Source: Odiellus spinosus
Taxonomy: Eukaryota > Arthropoda > Arachnida > Opiliones > Phalangiidae
DNA: 64,000 nt
NCBI GenBank assembly: GCA_963920705.1
Contig: OY987229.1
Span: forward strand, 24,339,728 to 24,403,727
Direction of reading: 5' to 3'
Position numbers and translations under genes: made by a program
The notes under the pieces: model-generated
Told to the model about the DNA's origin: nothing
What the model saw: only the letters and a program-made list of their open reading frames with translations
The model's database searches: none
Part shown: in pieces, positions 53,657 to 64,000 of the stretch
How the letters are laid out: each line of letters begins with the position of its first letter
Position numbering within the stretch: the first letter of the stretch is position 1

Positions 53657-56600
53657 TCATAAGGAGTATAGTCTGTAAATGGTGACGCTGAGGAAACACG
53701 CCAAAAAGTAAACAATGGCCGCTGTCATTCCAAAGAGGTAGATTAAGACGACGCTTTCGGCCCCCAAGAACGACAATTGGGTAGATTCGACGGCCGGTTC
53801 CTTCCACATTAAGAAATCCATCGTGTAATGAATCCTCAGCACTACCATATGAATCAAATCGCACTCCCATATTATAGACAGCCTGAACAAAAATACAAAT
53901 AACCTTGGATAAGGATTTAGTTAACCTGACTTTTCTTTAGGGGTACGTTTAACAAATGTTTGGAGATGTTTGAAACGAATTTGGCAATTGTTTAATCCAG
54001 TTTCAGTCGTAAGAAACAATTTATTTCACGCTCAAACGGTTAGTTTATCTAGAATGAAATTTGAAATCCCCGAGCTAGCCCTGACGAAAAGTTTGTTGGA
54101 TATAGAAAGGCGACCCTTCTTTGGCTACTTCGGGACTCTCGCGTAAAACCGCGTTTTGATGAGAATATCCCTTTAAAAACACTTTTTATTATTATTCTTA
54201 CTTAGAGATGATAATAATAGACTTATGATTACACGCGTAGATCCTAGAGCTTTCAAAGAGGAGGGTGTCAAGGCCGCGCGTGCGCGGCAGGAGGTCGTCA
54301 AGGTCAAGGAAATCCTAGAAATAGTTTACTATTACGACGCGCCTGCGCGATAAAAGAAGCCGCCGCCGCGCGCACTTGTATTTCCCACCCATTCAGTCAA
54401 TGAAAAATCCGGCAGCCAATAGAAAGAGAGTGTAAGGAATTTGCTATTGCGTAAGAAGTCCCCGGGCGTAGTAGGAATGCGGAAGTCTATCTCCCACCCG
54501 CGGAGTACGGCGCGTAATATTTTGGATGTTCCCCCTACCCATTCCGTCAATGAAAAATACTACAGCCAATGAAAGGAGAGTATAATATTAGGAGGGGAAC
54601 TATTACGTAAACAGTAGGCCTAGCGTTCCCTTTTTCTTTTTTGGTCTAAAAAATGGCGGCGTCCTTTTTAAACTTTAGGCTTAGCGACGTAAAAGCATTT
54701 TATATATTATTTTTTTACGTTCTTATTCGTAAAATAAATGCTATGGGGTGGTGGAGGGTAATTCTTTGGTCTTTTTATAAATTCAACGAGCAAACTGTTC
54801 CAAAGTTAACCGTGTCCAATTTAGGTATACCTTTTTATAAATTGAACTCGCTTTGAAATGATTGTTTTGTCAATCGTGAATTTGGATTTTAATTAGGTAT
54901 TGAAGTTCATTAACTTTAAACTCGACGTTGTTTCGTGTGGACGCAATTAGCCTTTGTCGGTAGTAAAATCTTTGATAATTAATTAAATTTTTTAGCTAAG
55001 TTCAGGGTTTTCGAGAGGAATCGGGTTCGTATCTGTACAATTTCAGTGATTGTTTTTAATCGTTATTTCCGGAACCTTAAAAAGCTTCGTCCCCTTAAAT
55101 TGGCATTAATTGAATCGGAGTAAATTGGTACATGGTTAAATATAGTCGTATCGTAGCCGAACCTTGTCCTATAGCCTTGAAATATTTTTTGTTCTGACGG
55201 GGCGTTTATCAGTGTCTAAAATAAAGACTTATTCGTTTAATTTGATCAACCCAAATTAAATATTCACATATTTAAACCAAAGTGGACGGAATTAGCCGCC
55301 ACCACCCTAGTAGAGATATTGCCATTCAATATGCCATTGCTATTATTGTTTCGGGTAGTATATAAATAGAAAGTAGGCGCCGTATTGGCAACTCTTATTC
55401 TACAATTGATCGCAGACTCGAGCCTGATTAGTTCCGGCGAAGGTTTTTGACATGACACCGACGGCGTAGCTGTCGTCGAGGTGCGGCGACTTGAAGAACG
55501 CTCCGTTCATGTCGTACAGATTGCGCTCTTCGTAATAACTATCCATTATTGGTAAAACGGTGATGGCGCCAGAAATTAATGAAAGTTTCCTTTCGCTAAT
55601 TTTGTCGAACATTTCGGACATCAGCATATCTCCCATAGAAAATGTGTGTCCTTCATCTCCGAACAAAATATTTCTCAGTTGCGCGTATTTCTCGTTCTGC
55701 AAGCTCTGAAATAGTACGATAAGGGCATTTTGTAAGAAGGAAAACTAGGGTGGGGACAAGTACCGTACCTTTTTCTTAATGAATATCTCTTCTACTCCGT
55801 CTCGCAACACGCCTAGTTCAATTTCGCTTCGACGCTTCAACAAATCTTCGACTGTTTCGATTTTTTCGTAGGTTGTTTCAGAGAATTCCGATTTCAGATA
55901 ACTATTGACGCTTACGTTAACCACGATGACCCCTATAAGCCAACTTAAAAACACTAGCCTCCAACCGAAGCTTCGCGCGGCCTTCGGGTACGCTGCAAAT
56001 ATTACCACCGCGTTTATGGTCAAAATGTAGTTAAAGCGAAATCAAAAATATTGAAATTGCACGAATAGGGTGGTTTGAAATAAGAGTTTTTTCGGTGTCA
56101 AAATACGCGCGTAATTGAGGTAATAGCTATACATTAAGTTCTAAATTTACCATGATCTTGGAAATTAGTAAATTACGCGGTAATTTACCGCGTAATCTAC
56201 AGTTTCGCGGTAATTTAACGGCGGTAAATTACGATTACCCTGATAATTAACCTAGCAAATTAGCGATTTAGAACTCTAACCCTACAATATTCGTGAAACA
56301 TCGTAAATATTCAATGACATTACGTTCGTAGAATAGTAAAAAGAAATTATGCCAAACGCGATCGAAGAATTTTCCCAAGTAGCGAATATAGCGTGATCTC
56401 GAACGAGTTCTTTTACGGTTGCGCTTGAAGGAATGAACCGTTTCGGGTATTTGTCGCTCCTCGAAAAAACTCATAACAAGAGAAACAATTAGTAGACACG
56501 TCATAAAACACCCGGAAACCTGACAAGTACACGAAGGTATTTAGGATATCGAGCATAACGGATCGAAATAAGTAATAGAGGGGTACCTTGGCGTCAAATT

Positions 56601-58672
56601 CTAAGAATCGTAAATTGGATTTGATTTGGGCGACGGGGGGTCCGGATAAAATGAATATAAACGAGTCTCGAAAAACGTTAGTCAATCGAGAGACGTTCAG
56701 ATTATCGTAGGAAGCCAGGACGGAATAGTCCATGGGTACCACCAATATATCCGTGTCCTGAAATTTGTCAAAACAACTTATAGAGCCATATTCTATCATA
56801 AGCCTATTAATTATTCACCCGTAAGTTTGAGTTCCCCGTAGAGATCATAGTTCCCCGGCACAAGCCTTATACCCTCTTCAGACGAGGCGTAATTAGCCGT
56901 GGTTTAATCAGATTTAACCTTTTCAGTTCAATAAACCTCGGTTAATTATGAATAAACCATGGTTAAATCTGGTTTAACCGGCTAGTTACGCCTCGTCTGA
57001 AAAGGGTATAGCGACACCTGGCGGAAAAACCGACTTAATTCTCACTACCCCTCATTCCTCTTGAGAGGAAACGGGATGTCCTAGCACGCGTTTGGAGAGC
57101 TTCGAGCTACCACCGCTAGATGGATTCGAGTCGCGAGATTAGCTTAGAGCTAAAACGACCCTCGTTTCTAACTTACGGGTGAATTAATAGGCTTATGGTG
57201 TTCTACCTGAGGTAATTTTTCGCCAAATATATCGTCGAAATTCGTTTCGTACATCGATTGTTCCACGAACTCGAAACTGAAACGACCCGTAACTCAATGT
57301 TAAATGCTAATTATATCAATGGCAACCACTGACATTTTAAGTAATGTAATTATTGGCGAATATTTTTAGTTAAGGCGCATTTTCATTGGGATAAGTTTTA
57401 AATGTAGCCGTGATATTTTGTTAGAACTTATTTTCGTGTAAGTTAAAGGCCCTATCTGCTCTAAAATATGTCCTTTAAAGTCATTTTCCCTAACACGAAC
57501 AGCCAAGCTTTGACTAAGTACAATTTTGATACGATCAGCGAGGAAAGAAGGCGACTTTAACGGGGCTTTAAAAAACGCACGCTATTCTCGTTCGTTCTTC
57601 ATTATTAACGTCAGAAGTAGACGAAACCCTCCTTTGAAGTCTACTACTCTTATGTTCCATATAGCGCTCCTCTCTGTATGGGTAAAATTCGCAATTTTAC
57701 GAGATCGGAGGGGTCCTACTTCATACCCCCCTGTCTACGGAAAATTGGTAATTCTCTCTCTCCACAAACGACGACGTTTTTTTGACGAACTCCGAGGCTG
57801 CTAGCGATATTCGCTCGACGAACTCCCGCTCCAAAAATATCTACCGTTAGGAGGCGTACGAATCGCGCTTTTTGAAACTAACCCGTACAGAGAGGGGTAG
57901 ACAAGACCCGGGAGTAATAGACTTCAAAGGAGGGTTTCATCGGCTTCTGTTAACGTCCAATGGCTTACCTCATATTGCCATAAATAGCCGCCCCCGTTTT
58001 CATTTCGTTAATGACGTATTCCATGAACCGTATCATTCTGTATTCCTACGTTAAAAGGATGAAGTCTAATTTTAAGGCTGCAATTTGGAGTACAAAATTC
58101 GCCAGCCTTTATAAGCGTCCTCTAACGGTCAAAAACAGTGCGTGGGCAAAATTAGAAGTAACAAAAAAAAAAAAAAAACGTCCATGACTGCTAAGGATAA
58201 AGAATAAACAGACGTGGTTTTGGTTGTTATATTTTCCCGCGCACTGTTTTGACCGTTAGAGGACGCTTAAGTTAAGATAGGAATAATTTACCACCGATTT
58301 TAATTAATTAATAAGGTATTTTTTAAGTCTCGTGAATAATTAATCTTACCCCCATCACCAAAGCCCTGACGACTCGTTTTCCCAGCTCTACTTTATCCAA
58401 CTTCATTTCTGAAATTATCCAACTATAGATATGGTTAATGTAAACGTGAAGTAGTTGGAAATTTTAACCAATAATAGTAGAAAATAATGAAAAAACAATA
58501 AATTTTGAAATAAAAAAAAAATAAAACGGACGTAATACAATTACCGTCACGTTGTCTTCCAAAGTCTCGAAAGAAATCTAACTTCAAAATTACGCGACCT
58601 TTTCTATAAATGTCAATATGTTCGCTCAAACGTGAAAATCGACGTTTTTCAGTAAATATAGTAAACAAGCGA
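53657..58672 (-). CDS. IR-A: ionotropic-receptor-like gene
   Basis: Divergent ionotropic-glutamate-receptor relative (probable chemosensory cation channel, inferred). Firm exons in transcript order: 57276-57207 (S1), 56757-56587 (S1, VVPMDYSVL), 56519-56324 (M1 LLIVSLVMSFFEE and pore helix), 55992-55769 (M3 WRLVFLSWLIGVIVVNVSVNSYL), 55705-55404 (S2 lobe), 53882-53657 (end of S2, M4 VVLIYLFGMTAAIVYFLA, stop). Phases join without a break. Candidate 5' exons 58672-58545 and 58408-58350 join each other in phase, but the link to 57276 is unproved and no start was fixed. Intron lengths vary from 0.04 to 1.5 kb because of inserted repeats. Paralogue of IR-B. Confidence 0.82.
54240..54660 (+). promoter_or_regulatory. 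CpG-rich, CCAAT-containing promoter-like block in IR-A's last intron
   Basis: GC- and CpG-rich island in an AT-rich setting. It contains two imperfect copies of a module with CCCATTC-GTCAATGAAAAAT and CAGCCAAT (at about 54387-54435 and 54537-54583), the latter a CCAAT box. The block ends at AAAAATGGCGGC (54648-54659), the classic YY1/Pho recognition core. It points in the + direction, against IR-A. Confidence 0.5.
54653..54856 (+). CDS. Short ORF downstream of the CpG-rich block
   Basis: ATG in good context (AAAAATGGCGGCG) opens 67 codons, MAASFLNFRLSDV... with a hydrophobic middle (FYILFFYVLI) and TAA-free run to TGA at 54854. A donor GTAAAA after codon 12 is also possible, in which case only the first 12 codons are a first exon. 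No family recognised. Confidence 0.3.
   Translation: MAASFLNFRLSDVKAFYILFFYVLIRKINAMGWWRVILWSFYKFNEQTVPKLTVSNLGIPFYKLNSL
56797..57196. mobile_element. Nested inverted-repeat element in an IR-A intron
   Basis: Outer arms CATAAGCCTATTAATTATTC (56797) and its inverse (57169-57196), with a 2-nt indel. Inner arms CCTCTTCAGACGAGGCGTAA (about 56873) and its inverse (about 56990). It sits 10 bp from a donor site. Confidence 0.85.
57605..57955. mobile_element. MITE upstream of the firm IR-A exons
   Basis: Arms ACGAAACCCTCCTTTGAAGT (57620) and the inverse at 57911-57955 (ACTTCAAAGGAGGGTTTC). No coding capacity. Confidence 0.85.
58112..58269. mobile_element. Short MITE, AAGCGTCCTCTAACGGTC arms
   Basis: 30-nt arms at 58112-58141 and 58240-58269 are near-perfect inverses; the centre contains a poly-A run. 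Confidence 0.88.
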
Positions 58673-59426
58673 CTGTGTTTTCGGAGCGACCTTTATCCAA
58701 GTTCGGAAAAATATTTGATTGAGCAATATTTTTGGCGTAAATTAATTGGAACTAATTAAGATGAACAGGGGTTTGTCACGTTTTAGGCTATACTCGCTAC
58801 GCGAATGGTTTTAAATACCCCTAACGCTACTTCAAACTTTATCAATATAGAGATATAGTTTCAAACACTTGTTTACAATAACGAGTCTTACCAGCTTTCC
58901 CCATTAGATGATTATCGCAATAATAATAATGGCAATAAAATATTTATTTCCTAAGAAGGTTGCGGTTAACCGCGGTAGCGTAACGTATTGGTGGTTGCCA
59001 TGACGATACCGTTAAAAATAACAATCGTACGAATACGAACCAACCCAAAATTTGCTTAGTTAAAATACTCTTAAAGGGAAACTTAGAGCTAAATATGAAA
59101 CAAAATTGATACGGATTGTTCAAACAAATGTTTATTTAGTATTTACAATAATGGAAACATTTTTACCCGGCTTTGGTAGTTATTTTGAACTAACAAATTG
59201 AATTTCCCTTAAATTTGAATATTTTATTTTCAAAGATATAAGCTTTTTAATAGTTTTATAAATATTTCGAGACTTTTAATGGATTAAAAATAACGCCCTG
59301 TCTTCATTATCTCTTCAAGAACTTAATTATCCTAATTATACGTTCTATTGATCGACAGGGTAGGAGCTATAAAGATTGAGTTATAATAACAATAATAATG
59401 GCAGGAGTAATCGTTTCAACCCACTG

Positions 59427-59468
59427 TAATAATAATAATAATAATAAATAATAATAATAACAATAATC
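59427..59468. repeat. TAA microsatellite
   Basis: Run of TAA/ATA triplets with two small interruptions. Confidence 0.9.
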
Positions 59469-59596
59469 ATAACATTGTAATATCGAAAATTACAAGTCCA
59501 AAGGGCATGTTGTGATTAAATTAAAGGGAAAATGAAATACCTAAGACTTATTTTCTCAATATTTTTATTTAAAGTTTACATTGATGCTCGTGGTAG

Positions 59597-59901
59597 CTAA
59601 TACCAAGAAGGATCAGATAAGGAGAGGAAAAGTGGGGCTGCGTTGAGTTAGAGAGAGAAGAGCCAACCTCCCACTCGGGTGGAAAGGAGGGATAGGAAAT
59701 TCTCGAGGTAAACTGTTGTCACGTGGTCGCTAGCTAGCGCGTCTCATAAAGGATCCGTTTTACCCACGTGACAACAATTTACCACGAAGCATCTCTACCC
59801 CCGTCTGTCCCCCGTTCTCCCAGAGTGGGAGTTTAGGCCGACGCAGTAGGAGCCGCGCCGTTCCCACTTTTCCTCTCCTTATCTGATCCTTCTTGCTAAT
59901 A
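59597..59901. mobile_element. MITE between IR-A and IR-B
   Basis: About 40-nt arms: left AAGAAGGATCAGATAAGGAG and right CTCCTTATCTGATCCTTCTT. Further inner inverted segments include GTTGTCACGTG / CACGTGACAAC. Confidence 0.88.
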
Positions 59902-60149
59902 CGAATAAAAATGACTCGAGATGCAATTTTCGTGGATTAATTAAAAACACAAATAGTGCGGGTGTAAATTATGACGCATTACATTGGAGATTAATAGAGT
60001 GTTCGGTTATATTTTGCCCGTATTTGCTGGGCAGAGTTCTTACACCACGCTATACAGATACGTCTCTTCCCATCTTCCCTACGTCGTCGACAAACGGCGG
60101 GTTGATATTTCTAACGACATCTAGGAGTCTTCGGGGATAATCCGCGACT

Positions 60150-62372
60150 TTACAGGACCATCCCCACCCTTTCCATTCCACCTCGAGACTGGAGGTTACG
60201 CGTCGTTTTTCTAAAGTTGTTGTAAAATGTTTCGCGAAACGCGACGAAAATGATATTTGCGAGAACGTAGATCGTAGCGAAGGCCATTCCAAAGGCGAAC
60301 AAGAGGAAAATACTCTTGGCACCCAAGAAGGACAGTTCCGTACTTTCCTTTTCGGGTTCGATCCATCTCAAGAAATCCAGCATAAAATACGTTGGTAATA
60401 TTACATTATGCGCCAAACCGCATTCCGCTATGAGCGTGACTCTGTAAATGACCCACGAAGTATTAATTTCTCCGCGCCTTCATTCTCGGTGGTAATTACT
60501 AACAAGTGATTGAGTAAATCGGCCATCGGTGTACCGGCGAAGCTCTCCGAAAGGATGGCGACTGAATAGCTGTTGTCGATAGAGGGAGAAAAATAAAACT
60601 TTTGCTTAAAATCGTAGAGATTTTTCTTGTCGTAAAACTGTTCGGTCATTAAAGCCAAAGACACTAAAGAACTGGATATTAAAACTAGTTGGCGTTCTTC
60701 TATGTCTTCGAACACGTTCCCGACTAACAATTCTTCGATAGTGATCCGTCGACCATCGCGTAAAATCTCGTACAGTCGCTTGTAATTGTCGTCCTTCCGC
60801 ATCTGCAACGAGATTGAATATTACGCTTATTATTTCGAATAATAAGCCGATTAATAATAATCTTACTTTTCCTTGGACGAATATATCTTCGGTGCCTCCG
60901 TCCATTATCCCGATTTCAATTCGGTTCGCGTGTTCGATCAATTGTTCCACCGTGTCGATTTTGTCGAAAGTGATATCCGTGAATTCCGACTTCAAGACGG
61001 TACCGATGGCAATGCCGACGAAAGTGACGCCCAGAAGCCAACTCCCCAGAACCAAGCGCCAAGGTTGACTCGGTGACACTCTTTGGTACGCTGAAAGGCC
61101 GCGAAGTATCGCGCTTTAAAGGCCTAGGATTACTTCCGCCTGGCATTCTCTCGCCTCGCTACCCAAGGGGAAGCCCCAGAAGGTGAACCCGCTTCCAGTG
61201 AAACAGACGGGTGACAGGCGGAAGAAATCCTTGGCCTTTAAACTTACGTTCGAAAAAGAAAAGGAAGACATTTTTCCATAAGTAATCGATCAATTTCGAC
61301 GAAAATTTAGTCAACGATTGAAGGTAGTTTCTTCGTCGTCCTGACATCTTAGATCGTGTTTCTATAGTGTCAATTAGAGTCATAGTAAGAGAAACCAAGA
61401 TTATACTTAAGAAAAAACACACGCAAGCCTGCCAAATAAAAGGGAAAAATAATTATTTTTACTATCAAATCTATGTCTAGATCGAAATCGAGCGAAGTTT
61501 TAGTAATTATATTTTTAATCTCACTTGTAATTGCATGTCCAAGATACTGAGACTTGATTTTATTTTGGCTAATGGAGCCGGAGATAGTATGAAGGTCCAA
61601 GCTGGTCGAATAACGTTGCTTAGCCGCGTAATGTTGAAACCTTTGTAGTTAACTAACAGCGAATAATCCCAAGCCATGAACAAGATATCCATACCCTACA
61701 ATCATTAACACGCTATCAAAAGTTAATAACTTTCGCTACAGTAACTCCTAAAATAATTTTTATTTAAAAATCCAAAATTCTAGATTTTCCAATAAAAATA
61801 ATTTTTTTTATTAAAAATATTACTAAAGTAATTGTACCCCGGGTAATTCTCCGAACAATTCAAACGTATCCAGGTCATACTTAGATATATTTACGTAAGA
61901 CGTACTGCAAAATTAAAATTAAATAATTACAAGGTTAATTTCATTTCATCTTGAATTTCCAACGTGAGCGAAATCGACCGGTCGTTTCGTAAAACTTGAG
62001 ACTATTAACTATATAATGGACACCCCAGTGTAAAGTCCTTAAAGATGAACTCCAAAGTTCCTACGAGCCCTGTCAATTCTGAACTAGAGTATCTCGGGTG
62101 TCGCGTTTACCACAATTCTAACTTGATCCTTAAGGCGTTTTTACTAAATTTCAAGGTATTTACTTACCTGACATTAGCGAATTGCAACAAACCGCTTTTC
62201 ATTTCACGAAGAGCGTGAGCGACTGGTCGAATATCAAACGACTCCTAAATACGCCATTAATTAAAAAAACCATTCCAATTTACACTCGGTCGGGAAATTA
62301 GGAATATATTTTAATTAATACTTAACCTGAAATACCCCAGTTTTAACGATTTTTTCATTCCAAGATAGATTT
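60150..62372 (-). CDS. IR-B: ionotropic-receptor-like gene
   Basis: Paralogue of IR-A on the same strand. Exons in transcript order: 62372-62327 (or from ATG at 62383), 62244-62168, 61904-61838, 61695-61525, 61428-61248, 61090-60867, 60802-60504, 60441-60150. Matching IR-A exon lengths are 67/70, 171/171, 181/196, 224/224, 299/302 and 292/226 nt. S1 contains ILFMAWDYSLL; M1 is FLSIILVSLTMTL; M3 region WRLVLGSWLLGVTFVGIAIG; M4 SIFLLFAFGMAFATIYVLA. The C terminus after M4 is longer than in IR-A. The extreme N terminus may lie further right. Confidence 0.85.
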
Positions 62373-62551
62373 CTGTAACTCATCTTATACCTAGATAGAG
62401 CGTGTTTACTTATTTTCCATCAATTATATTAAATCTTATTAAATAAACGTCCGAATTCGAACGAAAAGGTTGGTTTTTTTTAACAGAAAATTAATTTTGA
62501 ATGAAATAAATAAAAAGTAAATTTATTTTCTCGATTTTTAACTCGGTTTTA

Positions 62552-63031
62552 AACAGGGTTCGTACACGACATGGAAAACCTGGAAAAGTCAGGGAATTTG
62601 CAAATTGGCCCAAAAGGTCAGGGAAAAGTCAGGGAATTTGTAAAGAGGCCCAAAAGGTCAGGGAAAAGTCAGGCAATTTGGAAATTGCTCCAATAGGTCA
62701 GGAAAAAGTCGAGGAATTTGAAAATAGCCCAAATGGTCAGAAAAAGTAAATATTTTGGTACCAGCGTCAAGAAACTGTTTATGATTGGTTTACCAATAAG
62801 TTGTAACGTAATTATTATAAACAGAATTTGCCTAAAGATTCAAATTGTTTCTCAACCCCGATTGATAAACTGTGTCAAATAAAATGTGGGAATTGCCAAC
62901 AGCTCAAGCTCCTAAGAATAAATTCATGAAAAAAAATATTAAAATTGGTCAGGGAAATTATTTAGAAAGGGTCAGGGAAAACCTGGAAAAATCAGGGATA
63001 TTAACTTACAAAATTTTGTACGAATCCTGTT
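62552..63031. mobile_element. Element with internal GGAAAAGTCAGGGAATTTG tandem repeats
   Basis: Ends AACAGGGTTCGTAC (62552) and GTACGAATCCTGTT (63018-63031) are inverted. Inside are about four units of roughly 50 bp containing AAAAGGTCAGGGAAAAGTC. Non-coding. A fragment of the same family is in an NPRL3 intron. Confidence 0.8.
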
Positions 63032-63594
63032 AAAATCCCAATTAAATAAACTTTACTTTAAAATTTACGTAAAAATTATTAAAACTAAATCCAATAGAAA
63101 AACGCTGATTTAAGTTAAATTATGTACTTCCAAATTTCGAGTTTTAGCCGAGTTAAGGAGCAACCGTCGTTTATATTTAACCCTGCAACTATAATACGCT
63201 TAATAGGTACGAATGTTATTCTAAATATATATAATAAATAGCGTACGCTGCTTCCTTGATTAACGTCACGAACAGTTAGGGTTTGTTTCTTTATAACATT
63301 ATATTATTATTCAAATTTCACTAGTTGGTTACTTTAATTAAAGGGAAACTGACAATGTGAGTTCGAAAATTTAAGTCAAACAATTTTTTGGGTATAAAAT
63401 AGCTTAAAACGATGCTCGTAAACGAACCTACACTTTATTGGTTAAATTGTCAAATTCGAATCACGGAACAGCTAGGGTTAGTGGACCTCGGCTTAACTAG
63501 TTAATAATATCGAGGCCACACTTAGACAAATTCGCATCTATTTAATTATATAAATAAACAATTACTAGGGTTATTACCTTAGAACTAGCAAAAA
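63032..63594. other. Right edge, no gene seen
   Basis: AT-rich; an AAAGGGA-type fragment at about 63340. No coding frame recognised. Confidence 0.5.
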
Positions 63595-63775
63595 TAGCCG
63601 TTAAAAAGCACCCGTTTCTACGGAAGATGTTACCTTTTTCATGGTTGGTTCGAAGTATAGGGTTATCTATACTTTTTCCAACCTTGAAACTAATAAAAAT
63701 GAGCCGTTAAATAGAAGCCGTTTCTACGGAAGATGTTGCCTTTTTTCAAGGTTGGGACGAAGTCAGATTTTATAT
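63595..63775. repeat. Local duplication of a dispersed repeat
   Basis: Two units with CCGTTTCTACGGAAGATGTT and CCTTTTT(T)CA(A/T)GGTTGG; a diverged relative with AACCTTG, GATAAAAATTGCCGTTAAAT and TTTTTTCAAGGT is at about 36070-36150. Confidence 0.75.
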
Positions 63776-64000
63776 AATCGTCTAATATAGTAAAATAGTT
63801 CGATTTTTATAATCGGAGAAGGGTAAATATTGATATTTCAAATTAAAATGGAAAATGGAAAACTGGTTTCTTTGGCCCTTTTAAGTCAGACTCGGAAAAA
63901 ATAATACTTGTAATAATAATATAAACGTACGTAATAGCCCATACAGATCTATCTTCTCGACTCCAGAGATAATCTAAGTGGCTCCTTAAAAGACTAGTCT

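Larger units (their letters stand above)
58673..60149. other. IR-A to IR-B interval
   Basis: Besides the microsatellite and MITE listed, an AAAGGGAAAATGAAAT MITE end is at about 59523. No gene seen. Confidence 0.5.

Noticed and set aside
1..64000. CRISPR arrays, tRNA or rRNA genes, bacterial operons
   Set aside because: None seen; genes have introns and eukaryotic families, and the repeats are inverted or degenerate, not spaced direct repeats.

Overview
This is a 64 kb piece of an AT-rich eukaryotic genome with spliceosomal introns. Three ionotropic-receptor-like genes (a protostome-specific chemoreceptor family), a long tandem array of C2H2 zinc-finger exons and single-copy animal genes point to an arthropod. 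The species cannot be named from sequence alone.

Region 1 (about 0.4-32 kb, + strand) is a head-to-tail array of 20 zinc-finger coding exons, called ZF1-ZF20 here. In 18 copies the exon begins in phase 0 right after an AG acceptor and opens in the middle of a finger (x-x-L-K-x-H-x3-H). The missing Cys-x2-Cys half must therefore come from an upstream exon. ATG codons near the 5' ends are internal; several copies have GTG or TTG there. No exon encoding the Cys half was found in the window. The layout resembles insect lola or mod(mdg4), where common 5' exons join many alternative 3' zinc-finger exons. Upstream of every copy lies a conserved element, consensus TTTCTAGTGTGGAAATCT, usually 44-77 nt before the acceptor. 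This element is the least explained and most interesting signal here. ZF1-10 and ZF15-20 mostly share an invariant-type last finger and a C-terminal tail (YFNFGYQ...YYTQL). ZF11/12 and ZF13/14 are two divergent pairs. ZF16/17 are a recent duplication.

Region 2 (33-41 kb, + strand) holds an orphan coding stretch at 33.2 kb, a roughly 1 kb fold-back element, an ionotropic-receptor-like gene (IR-C, possibly incomplete) and a complete 7-exon MBOAT7-type lysophospholipid acyltransferase (460 aa).

Region 3 (43.6-52.3 kb) holds an F8A/HAP40 homologue on the minus strand (11 exons, 312 aa), divergent from a complete 14-exon NPRL3 gene (610 aa, GATOR1 subunit). Their start codons are 428 bp apart. 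A THAP zinc-finger gene lies on the minus strand after NPRL3.

Region 4 (53.6-62.4 kb, minus strand) holds two paralogous ionotropic-receptor-like genes, IR-A and IR-B, with matching intron phases and nearly matching exon lengths. IR-A's introns and flanks are packed with inverted-repeat (MITE-like) elements. A CpG-rich, CCAAT-containing promoter-like block lies inside IR-A's last intron. The right end (62.5-64 kb) holds dispersed repeats.

All multi-exon models were built by hand from splice consensus, reading-frame continuity and similarity to known families; every phase was checked to be continuous. No search was run.
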